DNA of 64,000 bases from Ruminococcus albus AD2013 (GCF_000526775.1 NZ_JAGS01000001.1:3596001-3660000), one strand, 5' to 3'; counted from the stretch's first letter, positions 35,778 through 46,690 are shown. A program made the numbers and translations. Notes: generated from the letters alone by a model not told the origin.

Positions 35778-38700
35778 ATGAAAAGAGTGCTGGCTGGCAT
35801 CTTGGCTGTCACGATGACTTTTTCGGGAGCAGTACTGCCCGGAGAACAGGTATGGAAAAGCGCGGGGGTAATAAGCGCATCTGCCGAGACCTGGAGTTCT
35901 GTGAAAAGTCTTTCGTCTGACATAACAGTATCGGGTCCGGTGCAAACGAACAGTGATATCATACTCAACGGACATACTCTTACTATTGACGGCGATCTTT
36001 ACATGACAGCAGGTATGCTGGATATCGGTACGGGTAAGCTGGTAGTAAAGGGCAACCTGTATATAGGCAAGTCAAATGAAAGTTCCTATGCATATATCAG
36101 GATGCAGAATGAATCAGCGTCAATAACGGTCGCAAAGGATCTTATCTGGAATGTAAATTCCCAAATGACAAACACCGTAGGCAGGAGCGGCTGGTATACC
36201 TACGACCTCATCACTGCGGGTACGATAAATGTTGGTGGTAATGTATACGACTATATCTCTACTGAAAGCAATCATAATGCCTTCACTATGATGGGTACCT
36301 CCGTGCTGAACCTCAATGGCTCGGGCATACAGACTATAAAGTGTTCATACCAGGGAGAGCTGGCAAAGATCACTGTCACTGATAACAGAACGATCGATAT
36401 GGAGGGCTATTTCTACTCAACGACACCGCTCGTCTCAGATCTGAACATCAGAACACAGAATGGTCTGAAGATCAGCAGAATGGTGATGGGCGGAAAGACT
36501 GTATCCATAACAGGTGATGTGACCCAGTTTGAAAGAGATATCGAACTAGGCGGAGGAACGCTGAATATTACAGGAACTTTCACAGCTGAGGGCGGTATGA
36601 CAAAGCTTGGCGGCGGAAAGCTGAATGTCAACGGAGATTACAGGATAGCCAGAGTCACCAGCAGAGGAGAGCTTGTATCGACAGAAGCGGGTCTTGATAT
36701 GACAAACAGCAATGATGTCGTTAATGTCAGCGGAGACTTTATCATAATGACTTATTCGTACGCCGCTACCAGCAAAGTTACGATGACTTCAGGCAAGGTG
36801 TATGTCGGCGGTAATTTTGAAAGCGATACGACTAAAATAACATTCGGTTCGGGCAATACTGTTTATATGAACGGTACTGCTCCCCAGACGGTCAAGCTTT
36901 CAAATTCAAAGAAGATATATAATCTCGTGCTGATCCAGGATCTTTCACAGTACAACTCCGATATTGCGAATTATGCTGTTAATCTGGAGACTAATCAGCC
37001 TAAGATAACTGCGGACGATGTCACACTCAGCGCAAATTCATATGTATATGACGGCACAGCTAAACAGCCGTCAGTCACAGTAGAGGTCGATTCCAATACT
37101 CTCACCAAAGGCACTGACTACACGGTTACATATTCCAATAATACAAATGCGGGCACGGCTTCTGTTACTGTAAAGGGTATAGGTTCTTATCAGGGTACTG
37201 TTACCAAGAATTTCACCATAAACAAAAAGAATATGAGCGGTCTGGAAATGACACTTTCACAGACAAGCTATACCTACGACGGTAATGCCAAAAAACCGAC
37301 AGTTACCGTAAAGGATGGCAGCAGAACACTTGTCAGCGGTACTGACTACACTGTTTCGTATTCAAACAACACCGCTGTCGGTACAGCTACCGCGACTGTT
37401 ACGGGTAAGGGAAACTATACAGGAACACAGTCTGCAAATTACACGATAAGCAGTGCGAAAGCTATCAGCAGCTGTACAATATCACTGGGAACGACCAGCT
37501 ATACTTATGACGGTACTGCAAAGCAGCCGTCAGTAACAATAACAGACGGTTCAAAAACCCTCACCAAGGGTACTGACTTTACAGTTGCATATACCAATAA
37601 TACAAAGGCAGGAACAGCCACCGTTACCATCACAGGTAAAGGCAGCTATTCAGGCACTGCGGCAAAGACTTTCACTATTTCGGCTAAGAGTGTCAGCAAC
37701 GTGACGATAACACTTTCAGTCACAAGCTATACCTACGACGGCACAGCAAAGAAACCGTCAGTTACTGTAAAGGACGGCTCCAAAACACTTACGAGCGGTA
37801 CTGACTACTCTGTTTCGTATTCCAATAACACAAATGCAGGCACAGCGACTGTTACCATAACAGGCAAGGGCAATTACACAGGCACAAAGGCCGCTTCTTT
37901 CACTATCAGCAGTCCTGAAGCGAAAGCTATCGGCGGATGCACTGTAACTCTGGGTACTTCAAGCTATACCTATGACGGCTCTGCTAAACAGCCCTTAGTA
38001 ACAGTGAAGGACGGCACAAAGACCCTAACTAAGGGTACTGATTTTACAGTTGCATATTCAAACAATACCAACGCAGGAACGGCTACAGTTACCATTACAG
38101 GTAATGGCAGCTATACAGGCACTGTGACAAAGACTTTCACCATTTCGGCTAAGAGTGCAGGCAACCTCACAGCAACACTTTCGGCTACGAGCTATACCTA
38201 TGACGGAACAGCCAAGAAGCCTACAGTTACCGTAAAGGACGGCACAAAAGTACTTACTTCAGGCACAGATTATTCCGTTTCCTATTCCAATAACACAAAT
38301 GCAGGTACAGCTAAGGTCACTGTCACAGGAAATGGCAATTACACGGGTACGCTCACAAAGAGCTTTACTATATCTGCAAAGAGCGTGAGCGACCTCACAG
38401 CAACACTTTCGGCTGCGAGCTATACCTATGACGGCACAGCCAAGAAGCCGACAGTATTGATAATTGACGGTTCTTATGAACTTGTGAGCGGTACGGATTA
38501 TACTGTTGCGTACTCCAATAATACCAATGCAGGTACAGCTAAGGTCACTGTTACAGGTAAAGGCAATTACAGCGGCACGCTCACTAAGAATTTCACGATC
38601 AATGCGAAGAAGGTCGGCGATCTGACGATAACGCTTTCGCAGACGAGCTATACCTACGACGGCACAGCCAAGAAGCCGACGGTCACTGTAAAGGACGGTT

Positions 38701-41700
38701 CAAAAACACTTACCTCCGGAACGGATTATGCCGTTTCGTATTCCAATAATACCGCTGTTGGTACAGCTTCCGTGGCTATCACAGGCAAAGGCAACTACAC
38801 AGGTACTGTCACGGAGTCATTTACGATCAGCAAGGCTGCTGCTGTTTCGATAAGCGGCTGCACCGTAACGCTGGGTACTTCAAGCTATACCTATGACGGC
38901 ACAGCTAAACAGCCGTCGGTAACTGTGAAGAACGGCACAAAGACCCTGACCAAGGGTACTGATTTTACTGTTGCATATACCAATAACACGAATGTCGGTA
39001 CAGCTACTGTTATTGTTACAGGTATAGGCAGCTACAAAGACACAGTAACAAAGACTTTCACCATTTCAGCCAAGAGCGCAAGCAACCTCACAGTAACACT
39101 TTCGGCTACAAGCTATACCTATGACGGCACAGCTAAGAAGCCGACGATCACTGTAAAGGACGGCACCAAAACACTTACGAACGGAACAGATTACTCCGTT
39201 TCCTATTCCAATAACACCAATGCAGGCACTGCTAAGGTCACTGTCACGGGAAAAGGCAATTATACGGGTACGCTCTCAAATAACTTTACTATCTCTGCAA
39301 AGAGCGTGAGCGGCATGACTATGACCCTTTCACCTGAGAGCTGTACATATGACGGTACGGCAAAAAAGCCTGCAGTCATTGTTGCAGACGGAGATACTAT
39401 CCTTGAGTCAGGCACGGATTATACCGTTGCTTATTCATCAAATACCGTCGCAGGCACTGCTAAGGTGACTGTTACCGGTAAGGGCAATTACAGTGGTACG
39501 CTCACTAAGAATTTCACGATCGCGGCTAAGAGTATAAGCGAACTTGAGATCACACTTTCTCAGACAAGCTATACTTATAACGGAAGTGCAAAGAAACCTG
39601 CGGTAACTGTAAAAGACGGTAGCAAGACCCTTGTAAGCGGTACTGATTACTCCGTTTCGTATTCCGATAATACCAATGTAGGTACAGCTACCGTGACTAT
39701 CACAGGAAGCGGCAACTACAAAGGTACTGCCGCAAAAACATTCACCATCAGCCAGCCCGCAGCTGTTTCAATAAGCGGCTGTACTGTAACACTGGGCACT
39801 TCAGGCTATACCTATGACGGCACAGCGAAGAAGCCCGCAGTTACCGTAAAAGATGGCAGCAAGACCCTGACAAAGGGTACTGATTATACTGTTGAATACT
39901 ACAACAATATCAATACGGGAACTGCCTCTGCGACCATTATGGGTATGGGCAGATATACAGGCACTGTTACAAAGAGCTTCACTATCAATGCAAAGAATGC
40001 AAGCAATCTGACAGTGTCAGTGTCACCTTCAAGCTTCACCTATGACGGCACGGCAAAGACCCCTGCGGTAACTGTAAAGGACGGCTCAAAAACTCTTGAA
40101 AACGGCACTGACTTTACCGTTTCTTATTCAAATAATACCAATGTGGGCACTGCTACTGTTACCATCACAGGCAAGGGCAATTACACAGGCACAAAGTCGG
40201 CAAGCTTTAGCATCAGTCAGCCCGCTGCTGTTTCGATAAGCAACTGTACTGTATCTCTCGGCACATCTTCATATACCTATGATGGTTCAGCGAAACAGCC
40301 GACAGTTACCGTAAAGGACGGCAGCAAGACTCTGACCAAAGGCACGGATTATACCGTTGCATATTCCAACAATACCAATGCGGGCACAGCGACCGTGACT
40401 GTAACAGGTATGGGAAGCTACAAGGGCACAGTTTCCAGAACTTTCACCATTTCTGCGAAGAGTGCAGGCGAACTGACAATGACACTTTCTCAGACTAGCT
40501 TCACCTATGACGGTACAGCAAAGAAGCCCGCAGTTACCGTGAAAGATGGCAGCAAGACACTTGTCAGCGGTACTGATTATACTGTTTCATATTCCAACAA
40601 TACCAATGCAGGTACAGCTGTGGTTACCATCACAGGCAAGGGCAACTACACAGGCACAAAGTCGGCAAACTTCACTATAAGCGGAGCTTCGGCTACTCCT
40701 ATCAGCAGCTGTACTATCACTCTGGGAACTACTTCATATACCTATGACGGCAATGCGAAAACACCGTCGGTAACAGTTAAATACGGCAGCAAGACACTGA
40801 CGAACGGTACCGATTACACTGTTTCGTATTCAAACAACGTCAATGTGGGAACAGCTACCGTGACCATTACAGGCAAGGGCAGCTATTCGGGTACGGCTAC
40901 AAAGACATTCACTATCAGCGAAGTGTATATAGCCCTGATAAGCAACTGCAATATCACGCTAAGTGCGTCTTCCTATACTTATGACGGCACAGCAAAGAAA
41001 CCGACCGTTACCGTAAAGGACGGCAGCAAGACACTGACCGCCGGTACTGATTATACTGTTGCATATGCTGATAATATAAACGTTGGTACAGCTTCAGTTA
41101 CCATAACCGGTAAGGGAACATACTCAGGCTCTGTTACCAGAAACTTCACTATCAGTGAGCCTGCAGCTGTTTCGATAAGCGGCTGCACAGTAACTCTGAG
41201 TGCGACTTCCTATACCTATGACGGCAGTGAGAAGAAGCCTTCTGTCACTGTGAAGAACGGCAGCACCACCCTTGTGAACGGCACTGATTATCTGGTTTCT
41301 TATTCAAATAATACCAATGCGGGTACAGCTTCCGTGACTATCATGGGCAACGGCAGATATACAGGCTCTGTTACGAAGAACTTCACCATAAATGCGAAGA
41401 GCGCAAGCGGTGTAACTGCTTCAGTTTCGCCCACAAGCTATACCTACGACGGAAAGGCAAAGACCCCCGCTGTAACAGTAAAAGACGGCAGCAGGACACT
41501 GATGAACGGTGTTGATTATACTGTTTCATACTCTGCCAATACAGAGGTCGGCACAGCTAAGGCGAATATCACCTTCATCGGCAACTATACAGGCTCAAAG
41601 ACCGTAAGCTTTACCATAAGCAAGGCGGCTCCTGCTTCCATTACTAAATGCGCCATAACTCTGGGTACAACTAATTATACCTATGACGGCACAGCGAAAA

Positions 41701-44700
41701 AGCCTGCTGTTAATGTAATTAACGGTTCAGATGTTCTTGCTGAGGGCACAGACTTCACTGTTGCATATTCCAATAACACAAAGGCAGGCACGGCTACCGT
41801 GACTATCAAGGGTATCGGCAATTTCAATGATACCACTACGAAGACATTCACCATCAGCCCTAAGAATGCAAGCGCACTGACAGTAACAGTTTCTCCCGCA
41901 AGCTACACCTATGACGGCAAGGAGAAGAAACCGACCGTAATTGTAAAGGACGGCACAAATACCCTTGTGAACGGCACTGATTATACTGTTTCCTATTCAA
42001 ACAACATCAATGCGGGTACAGCTTCCGCAGTGATAACCTGCAAGGGCAACTACACAGGTACAAAGTCAGCAAGCTTCACCATCAGCGAACCTGCTGCTGT
42101 TGCGATAAGCAGCTGTACGGCGACCCTTTCAAAAAGTACATACGCATATGACGGCAGTGAAAAGAAGCCTGCTGTAACTTTAAAGAACGGCTCTGCATCG
42201 CTTACGAACGGAGTTGACTATATCGTATCCTACACCGATAATATCAATGCGGGTACAGCAACTGTGAATATCATGGGTCTGGGCAGATATACGGGAAGCC
42301 TGACAAAGGCCTTCACCATCAGTCAGAGATCTGCAAGCAATCTTACCGCTGTGGTATCGCCTTCAAGCTATACCTATGACGGCAATGCTAAGCAGCCTGA
42401 TGTAACTGTTACCGACGGTACAAAGACCCTGACAAACGGCAAGGATTATACTCTTGCCTACTCGAACAACGTAAATGCGGGCACAGCCAGCATCACCGTA
42501 AAGGGTACGGGCAACTATACAGGTTCGATCAGCAAGACTTTCAGGATAACTGCCAAGTCTGTTAGTGAACTGAACATCACTCTCTCGGGAACTGCATTCA
42601 CTTATGACGGCAGTGCGAAGCAGCCGACTGTGACAGTATCCTATGGCTCAAAGAAACTTGTCAGCGGTACTGACTTTACTGTCAGCTACTCAAACAATAC
42701 CAGGATAGGTACAGCCACCGTTACCGTGACAGGTAAGGGCAACTTCACAGGTACAAAGACAGCCAACTTCACCATAAACAAGGCAGAGGCTGTAAATATC
42801 GCTAGCTGCAAGGCTTATCTCAGCGCTGATTCCTTTGTATACGACGGTATGGCTAAAAAGCCTGTACCTACCGTAAAGCGCGGCGACAAGACACTTAGGA
42901 ACGGTTTGGATTACACATACGATTACGACAATAACATAAATGCAGGTACTGCAAGTGTTATTGTAACAGGTATCGGTGAGTATGCGGGTACAGGTACACT
43001 GAATTTCACTATCTCACCTGCACCTCTCAACAATATAAGAATAGCCGTGCTGACCAATAACTACATCTACGACGGCACTGAGAAGAAGCCTGCTGTTACT
43101 GTGACAGAGGGAATGAATACACTCACTGAAGGTGCTGATTACTATGTCACATACGGCAATAACGTTGAAGCAGGTACAGCCAGTGTATATGTAAACGGCA
43201 CAGGCAACTACACAGGCATGAAGTCCGCAGAGTTCACTATCACAGCTAAGGATGCTGATTCAAACAATATCGCAGAATGCAGTATCGAGCTTAGTGAAAA
43301 GTCCGCTGAGTATACAGGCAGTGCTGTGACTCCGGGTGTTATCGTAAGGGACGGCACTGAAGTTCTTACAAATAACGTAGATTATTCTGTTGATTACGTT
43401 GCAAATGTCAACACAGGCACGGCAAAGGTAATTATAACAGGTATGGGCGATTATCAGGGCATCTATGAGGACAGCTTCATTATCACAGCTAAGTCCGCAA
43501 AAAGTCTTGATGTCACAGTATCTCCCGAAAGCTACGAGTATAACGGCACAGCCAGAAAGCCGAAAGTCACAGTAAAGGACGGCAGCAGGGTACTGACCGA
43601 AAAGACGGATTATACTCTTGCTTACAGCGATAATATCATAGCGGGCAGCGCAGTTGTGAAGATCAGCTTCACAGGCAATTACAGCGGTACTGTTACCAGG
43701 TCTTTCAAGATAAATACCAGCGATATTTCCAAGGCATCCATAAAGCTTGAGAAGTACTTCTACGATGCTAACGGTGCTGCAAGACGTCCTTCTGTAACAA
43801 TAGAAAAGGATGGCAGAACACTTGTGGAGAACAGGGATTACAGGGTGACCTATTCTTCAAATACCTCGGCAGGAACAGCTTATGTTTCCATAAGCGGACA
43901 GGGCAACTACTACGGAACTCTGACACAGCCTTTCGTTATCGGTTCGGCAAGTGCGGTGTCTATCTCGGGATTCAATATCAGTATGGATACAAGATCCTAT
44001 GCATACGACGGCACAGCAAAGAAACCTCAGATAACCCTGACTAACGGTTCAGCAACGCTGAAAGAACATCAGGATTTTGAAGTGGCATACTATAACAATA
44101 TCAATGCAGGCAGGGCAACAGTTATTGTGATAGGCAGGAACGGCTATAAGGATATTGCAACAGCTTCCTTTACGATCACACCCAAGTCGCTGGCTGGCGC
44201 ACAGGCTGCACTTTCTGCCGTAAGCTTTGAATACGACGGAAATCCCAAGACTCCTGTTGTTACCGTTATTGCTGATGACTCTGAACTGACGGAGGGCAGA
44301 GATTTCACGGTTGAGTACAAAAACAACACTGCAGCAGGCACTGCATCGGCAGTTATCACAGGTGCAGGAAACTACTCCGGCTCTACCGAAAAGAAATTCA
44401 CCATAAACGGTAAAAATGCAGCCTGCCTTAACGTTGTGCTCGAAAATAAAGAGTACACGTACAGCGGAAAAGCAGCTGTCCCGAAGGTGAAGGTCTATGA
44501 CGGAAGCAAACTGCTGACCGAAGGCACGGATTACAGCGTGACTTACGTAAACAACACCGCAGTCGGTGCGGCAAAGGCAGTCATTACCTGCATGGGCAAC
44601 TATTCGGGCGTGACGAGTGCTGGTTTCGCTATCGTTGACAAGTCTGCATCCAAGGTAAAGAAAGGCGATGTAAACGGCGACGGAATCATAAACGTAAACG

Positions 44701-44852
44701 ACCTTACAAAGGCGGCAGCTCACGTTAAAGGACGTAAACTGCTGGTGGGCGATCAGTTTAAAGCGGCTGATATAAACGGCGATGGTAAAATAAATGTTTC
44801 TGATATTTCGCTTATCGCAGCTCATATCAAGGGCAAAAAACTGTTAAAATAA
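35778..44852 (+). CDS. giant secreted protein: beta-helix-like head, 33 tandem Ig-like repeats, C-terminal dockerin
   Basis: A 3024-residue exported protein. After the signal peptide (ending SASAET), residues about 35-400 are repetitive beta-strand sequence with many Asn/Gly turns (LTIDGDLYMTAGMLDIGTGKLVVKGNLYIG), like a right-handed beta-helix. Residues about 412-2957 are 33 repeats of about 77 residues with core YTYDGTAKKPTVTVKDGSK, TDYTVSYSNNTNAGTATVTI and GNYTGT, an Ig-like repeat known from many Firmicutes surface proteins. They alternate between two subtypes: one starting ISGCTVTLG with TKGTDFTVAY, the other starting ASNLTVTLS with SGTDYSVSY. The C-terminus is a type I dockerin (GDVNGDGIINVNDLTKAAAHVKG .. 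ADINGDGKINVSDISLIAAHIKG). There is no enzyme domain; it may be a long stalk or a binding protein docked to a cohesin. The frame is open from 35724, but ATGGAGG and the signal peptide fix ATG 35778. Confidence 0.88.
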   Translation: MKRVLAGILAVTMTFSGAVLPGEQVWKSAGVISASAETWSSVKSLSSDITVSGPVQTNSDIILNGHTLTIDGDLYMTAGMLDIGTGKLVVKGNLYIGKSNESSYAYIRMQNESASITVAKDLIWNVNSQMTNTVGRSGWYTYDLITAGTINVGGNVYDYISTESNHNAFTMMGTSVLNLNGSGIQTIKCSYQGELAKITVTDNRTIDMEGYFYSTTPLVSDLNIRTQNGLKISRMVMGGKTVSITGDVTQFERDIELGGGTLNITGTFTAEGGMTKLGGGKLNVNGDYRIARVTSRGELVSTEAGLDMTNSNDVVNVSGDFIIMTYSYAATSKVTMTSGKVYVGGNFESDTTKITFGSGNTVYMNGTAPQTVKLSNSKKIYNLVLIQDLSQYNSDIANYAVNLETNQPKITADDVTLSANSYVYDGTAKQPSVTVEVDSNTLTKGTDYTVTYSNNTNAGTASVTVKGIGSYQGTVTKNFTINKKNMSGLEMTLSQTSYTYDGNAKKPTVTVKDGSRTLVSGTDYTVSYSNNTAVGTATATVTGKGNYTGTQSANYTISSAKAISSCTISLGTTSYTYDGTAKQPSVTITDGSKTLTKGTDFTVAYTNNTKAGTATVTITGKGSYSGTAAKTFTISAKSVSNVTITLSVTSYTYDGTAKKPSVTVKDGSKTLTSGTDYSVSYSNNTNAGTATVTITGKGNYTGTKAASFTISSPEAKAIGGCTVTLGTSSYTYDGSAKQPLVTVKDGTKTLTKGTDFTVAYSNNTNAGTATVTITGNGSYTGTVTKTFTISAKSAGNLTATLSATSYTYDGTAKKPTVTVKDGTKVLTSGTDYSVSYSNNTNAGTAKVTVTGNGNYTGTLTKSFTISAKSVSDLTATLSAASYTYDGTAKKPTVLIIDGSYELVSGTDYTVAYSNNTNAGTAKVTVTGKGNYSGTLTKNFTINAKKVGDLTITLSQTSYTYDGTAKKPTVTVKDGSKTLTSGTDYAVSYSNNTAVGTASVAITGKGNYTGTVTESFTISKAAAVSISGCTVTLGTSSYTYDGTAKQPSVTVKNGTKTLTKGTDFTVAYTNNTNVGTATVIVTGIGSYKDTVTKTFTISAKSASNLTVTLSATSYTYDGTAKKPTITVKDGTKTLTNGTDYSVSYSNNTNAGTAKVTVTGKGNYTGTLSNNFTISAKSVSGMTMTLSPESCTYDGTAKKPAVIVADGDTILESGTDYTVAYSSNTVAGTAKVTVTGKGNYSGTLTKNFTIAAKSISELEITLSQTSYTYNGSAKKPAVTVKDGSKTLVSGTDYSVSYSDNTNVGTATVTITGSGNYKGTAAKTFTISQPAAVSISGCTVTLGTSGYTYDGTAKKPAVTVKDGSKTLTKGTDYTVEYYNNINTGTASATIMGMGRYTGTVTKSFTINAKNASNLTVSVSPSSFTYDGTAKTPAVTVKDGSKTLENGTDFTVSYSNNTNVGTATVTITGKGNYTGTKSASFSISQPAAVSISNCTVSLGTSSYTYDGSAKQPTVTVKDGSKTLTKGTDYTVAYSNNTNAGTATVTVTGMGSYKGTVSRTFTISAKSAGELTMTLSQTSFTYDGTAKKPAVTVKDGSKTLVSGTDYTVSYSNNTNAGTAVVTITGKGNYTGTKSANFTISGASATPISSCTITLGTTSYTYDGNAKTPSVTVKYGSKTLTNGTDYTVSYSNNVNVGTATVTITGKGSYSGTATKTFTISEVYIALISNCNITLSASSYTYDGTAKKPTVTVKDGSKTLTAGTDYTVAYADNINVGTASVTITGKGTYSGSVTRNFTISEPAAVSISGCTVTLSATSYTYDGSEKKPSVTVKNGSTTLVNGTDYLVSYSNNTNAGTASVTIMGNGRYTGSVTKNFTINAKSASGVTASVSPTSYTYDGKAKTPAVTVKDGSRTLMNGVDYTVSYSANTEVGTAKANITFIGNYTGSKTVSFTISKAAPASITKCAITLGTTNYTYDGTAKKPAVNVINGSDVLAEGTDFTVAYSNNTKAGTATVTIKGIGNFNDTTTKTFTISPKNASALTVTVSPASYTYDGKEKKPTVIVKDGTNTLVNGTDYTVSYSNNINAGTASAVITCKGNYTGTKSASFTISEPAAVAISSCTATLSKSTYAYDGSEKKPAVTLKNGSASLTNGVDYIVSYTDNINAGTATVNIMGLGRYTGSLTKAFTISQRSASNLTAVVSPSSYTYDGNAKQPDVTVTDGTKTLTNGKDYTLAYSNNVNAGTASITVKGTGNYTGSISKTFRITAKSVSELNITLSGTAFTYDGSAKQPTVTVSYGSKKLVSGTDFTVSYSNNTRIGTATVTVTGKGNFTGTKTANFTINKAEAVNIASCKAYLSADSFVYDGMAKKPVPTVKRGDKTLRNGLDYTYDYDNNINAGTASVIVTGIGEYAGTGTLNFTISPAPLNNIRIAVLTNNYIYDGTEKKPAVTVTEGMNTLTEGADYYVTYGNNVEAGTASVYVNGTGNYTGMKSAEFTITAKDADSNNIAECSIELSEKSAEYTGSAVTPGVIVRDGTEVLTNNVDYSVDYVANVNTGTAKVIITGMGDYQGIYEDSFIITAKSAKSLDVTVSPESYEYNGTARKPKVTVKDGSRVLTEKTDYTLAYSDNIIAGSAVVKISFTGNYSGTVTRSFKINTSDISKASIKLEKYFYDANGAARRPSVTIEKDGRTLVENRDYRVTYSSNTSAGTAYVSISGQGNYYGTLTQPFVIGSASAVSISGFNISMDTRSYAYDGTAKKPQITLTNGSATLKEHQDFEVAYYNNINAGRATVIVIGRNGYKDIATASFTITPKSLAGAQAALSAVSFEYDGNPKTPVVTVIADDSELTEGRDFTVEYKNNTAAGTASAVITGAGNYSGSTEKKFTINGKNAACLNVVLENKEYTYSGKAAVPKVKVYDGSKLLTEGTDYSVTYVNNTAVGAAKAVITCMGNYSGVTSAGFAIVDKSASKVKKGDVNGDGIINVNDLTKAAAHVKGRKLLVGDQFKAADINGDGKINVSDISLIAAHIKGKKLLK
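37012..44650 (+). repeat. 33 coding tandem repeats, unit about 231 bp, higher-order unit about 465 bp
   Basis: Repeats in the middle of the array are the most alike; units 26-33 (from about 42.8 kb) are clearly diverged, with YDG becoming YTG, YNG, or YSG. The alternation of two subtypes gives a dimer period. The pattern suggests growth by duplication and homogenisation of the central units. Confidence 0.85.
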
Positions 44853-44872
44853 TGCCATAGCAAAAGCATGAA

Positions 44873-44906
44873 AAAAGCGGCTTTCCCAAGTGGAAAGCCG
44901 TTTTTG
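44873..44906. terminator. bidirectional terminator between the giant gene and the protease gene
   Basis: CGGCTTTCC / GGAAAGCCG flanked by A-run and T-run, so it can end transcription from both converging genes. Confidence 0.88.
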
Positions 44907-44910
44907 ATGT

Positions 44911-46518
44911 TTATATGAAATTCATGATAAAAGGTTCGATGATGCGGCAGCTGACAGCCAGATTGATGTTCTGACCTTCCTTTGCGCCGCCTGTACACAT
45001 ACCGATTATCTCTCCGTAGGTGTTCAGCAGTGCGCCGCCCGAACTTCCGTGGGATATGGGCGCGGTGAACTGTATCATATCGGTGACATCTATCACGCGA
45101 AATCCCGAGATTATGCCGTCGGATACGGTGTTGAAAAGCCCCAGGGGACTGCCGATGGCGATAACTTTCTGTCCGCGCACGAGTTCCTGATTTTTGTTTC
45201 TGAACAGCGGCAACGGTTTAGCACGGCGATGTATTTTCAGAAGCGCCATATCGTGCACGTTGTTGTACTTGACTATCTGAACGGGGTATGCTGTACGGTC
45301 ATTCTCAAATCTCGCAAGGAAATAGCTGCCCTTGCTGATAACATGATGATTGGTCAGTATATATCCGTCGGCATTTATAACTATGCCCGAAGCACTGCCT
45401 ATCATATCGCCGAACTTGTTGCACACGGTTATCATTACCACGGATTCTGCTAGCCTTGCTATCTCCTCGGAAGAAAGCTCCCGCTGTCTGCTCCGCTCCA
45501 TCGGTGCAGGTGTACTGCGATTTATCGGAGTTGGTACGCTGCGATTCATCACGGACGGCGTACTGCGGTTCGCGGGCGGGGGAGTCTGCGTGCGATTTTT
45601 CTGCGGGAACGGCGAGAAGTTGTTTTCTGCTTCAGGGATATCACTGTGAGTTTCAAAAGGGATATCCTCAGGTGCGGCGGCGGTAAACGTCTGCTTTGAA
45701 ACATTTGCACTGCCTTTGGTACGCTGGCGCGGCGGTATTTTTACTTTGATATTTCCCTCATCACCCCGCATAGGTGCATTTGGACGCGGACCGTTCCTGC
45801 GCTCGCGTGGCGGTATCGTTACCCTGATATTCCCCTCGTCACCACGCATGGGTGCATTGGGACGAGGTCCGCTCCTGTACTCGCGCGGCGGTGTGCCGTA
45901 ACGGTTATTGTCTGTCAGCTGAGGACGCTGCGGAGTACCGGGATAGGTACGTGGAGCAGGCTGTCTTACAGGCGGGGGAGTAACAACGCGGGGAGGTACA
46001 TAGGCAGGTATCTGCACTGCATAGGGCATACCTAATGTTATCAGTTCTGATTTTTCTATAAGTACAGAAGAGATCTTGCCCTCGCCCTCGGGCATCAGCA
46101 CAAGTACTCTCCAGCCTTTCATATATGCCAGATAACAGAAAAGATATTCCTTGTAGCCTGTTTTGCCGCAGTAGATAAGCACGCCGCCCGTGCGGCTGCC
46201 CAGCAGTTTGCTCCAGTGCAGCAGGCTTATGATGAGGTTTGTTTCTATCGATGTATTTATATCGCTGACGCTTTCGCGGTAAAGTGCAAGAAGTCTTTCG
46301 CCCTCGAAGCTTTCGGCAAATTCCTCGGATTCTTTTCTGAGCCTTTCAAGTTCATCGCTGTTCGTAGGAGTATCTAGTTTGTTAAGGCGAAGATAGCCCT
46401 CTCCCTCAAAACGGCGGTCAAGTTCTTCAATATCAAGCAAATAGCTGTCAGAAACGCCTACACAGCGCACAAAACATCCACTGCCCGACTCTGCCAGTCT
46501 ATCGACCATTCTTGACAT
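44911..46518 (-). CDS. trypsin-like serine protease with N-terminal accessory domain
   Basis: A 535-residue protein in three parts. Residues 1-165 are a soluble alpha/beta domain (RTGGVLIYCGKTGYKEYLFCYLAYMKGWRVLVLMP) that resembles, from memory, the YceG-like domain of tellurium-resistance/stress gene clusters. Residues about 170-350 are Pro/Arg-rich with two copies of GPRPNAPMRGDEGNI and several NRSTPxPxxRS units. Residues about 355-535 are an HtrA-type protease with triad contexts LTNHHVIS, NVHDMALLKI and SHGSSGGALLN. There is no PDZ domain, signal peptide or membrane segment, so it appears cytoplasmic, unusual for this protease type. GGGGGTGAT precedes the ATG. It converges on the giant dockerin gene and is not obviously linked to it. 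Confidence 0.82.
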   Translation of the reverse strand: MSRMVDRLAESGSGCFVRCVGVSDSYLLDIEELDRRFEGEGYLRLNKLDTPTNSDELERLRKESEEFAESFEGERLLALYRESVSDINTSIETNLIISLLHWSKLLGSRTGGVLIYCGKTGYKEYLFCYLAYMKGWRVLVLMPEGEGKISSVLIEKSELITLGMPYAVQIPAYVPPRVVTPPPVRQPAPRTYPGTPQRPQLTDNNRYGTPPREYRSGPRPNAPMRGDEGNIRVTIPPRERRNGPRPNAPMRGDEGNIKVKIPPRQRTKGSANVSKQTFTAAAPEDIPFETHSDIPEAENNFSPFPQKNRTQTPPPANRSTPSVMNRSVPTPINRSTPAPMERSRQRELSSEEIARLAESVVMITVCNKFGDMIGSASGIVINADGYILTNHHVISKGSYFLARFENDRTAYPVQIVKYNNVHDMALLKIHRRAKPLPLFRNKNQELVRGQKVIAIGSPLGLFNTVSDGIISGFRVIDVTDMIQFTAPISHGSSGGALLNTYGEIIGMCTGGAKEGQNINLAVSCRIIEPFIMNFI

Positions 46519-46653
46519 ATCATCACCCCCATATTATTTTATCATGCCCGCATTGCTTTGTCAACATATGGGAATAGAGAAAGCTATAGTGGAGTATGGG
46601 TGTTTATTTGGGGATTTTATGATATAGGTTTCATGGCGGGGGAGCGGGCAAAC

Positions 46654-46690
46654 AAAAAGTCCCGAAACGCTTTTATACGCTTCGGGACAT
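46654..46690 (-). terminator. terminator of the small membrane protein gene
   Basis: On the minus strand GTCCCGAAGCG / CGTTTCGGGAC, then TTTTTGTTT. Confidence 0.85.

Noticed and set aside
37012..44650. CRISPR or satellite array
   Set aside because: The period is about 231 bp with no unique spacers, and the repeats encode continuous protein domains.
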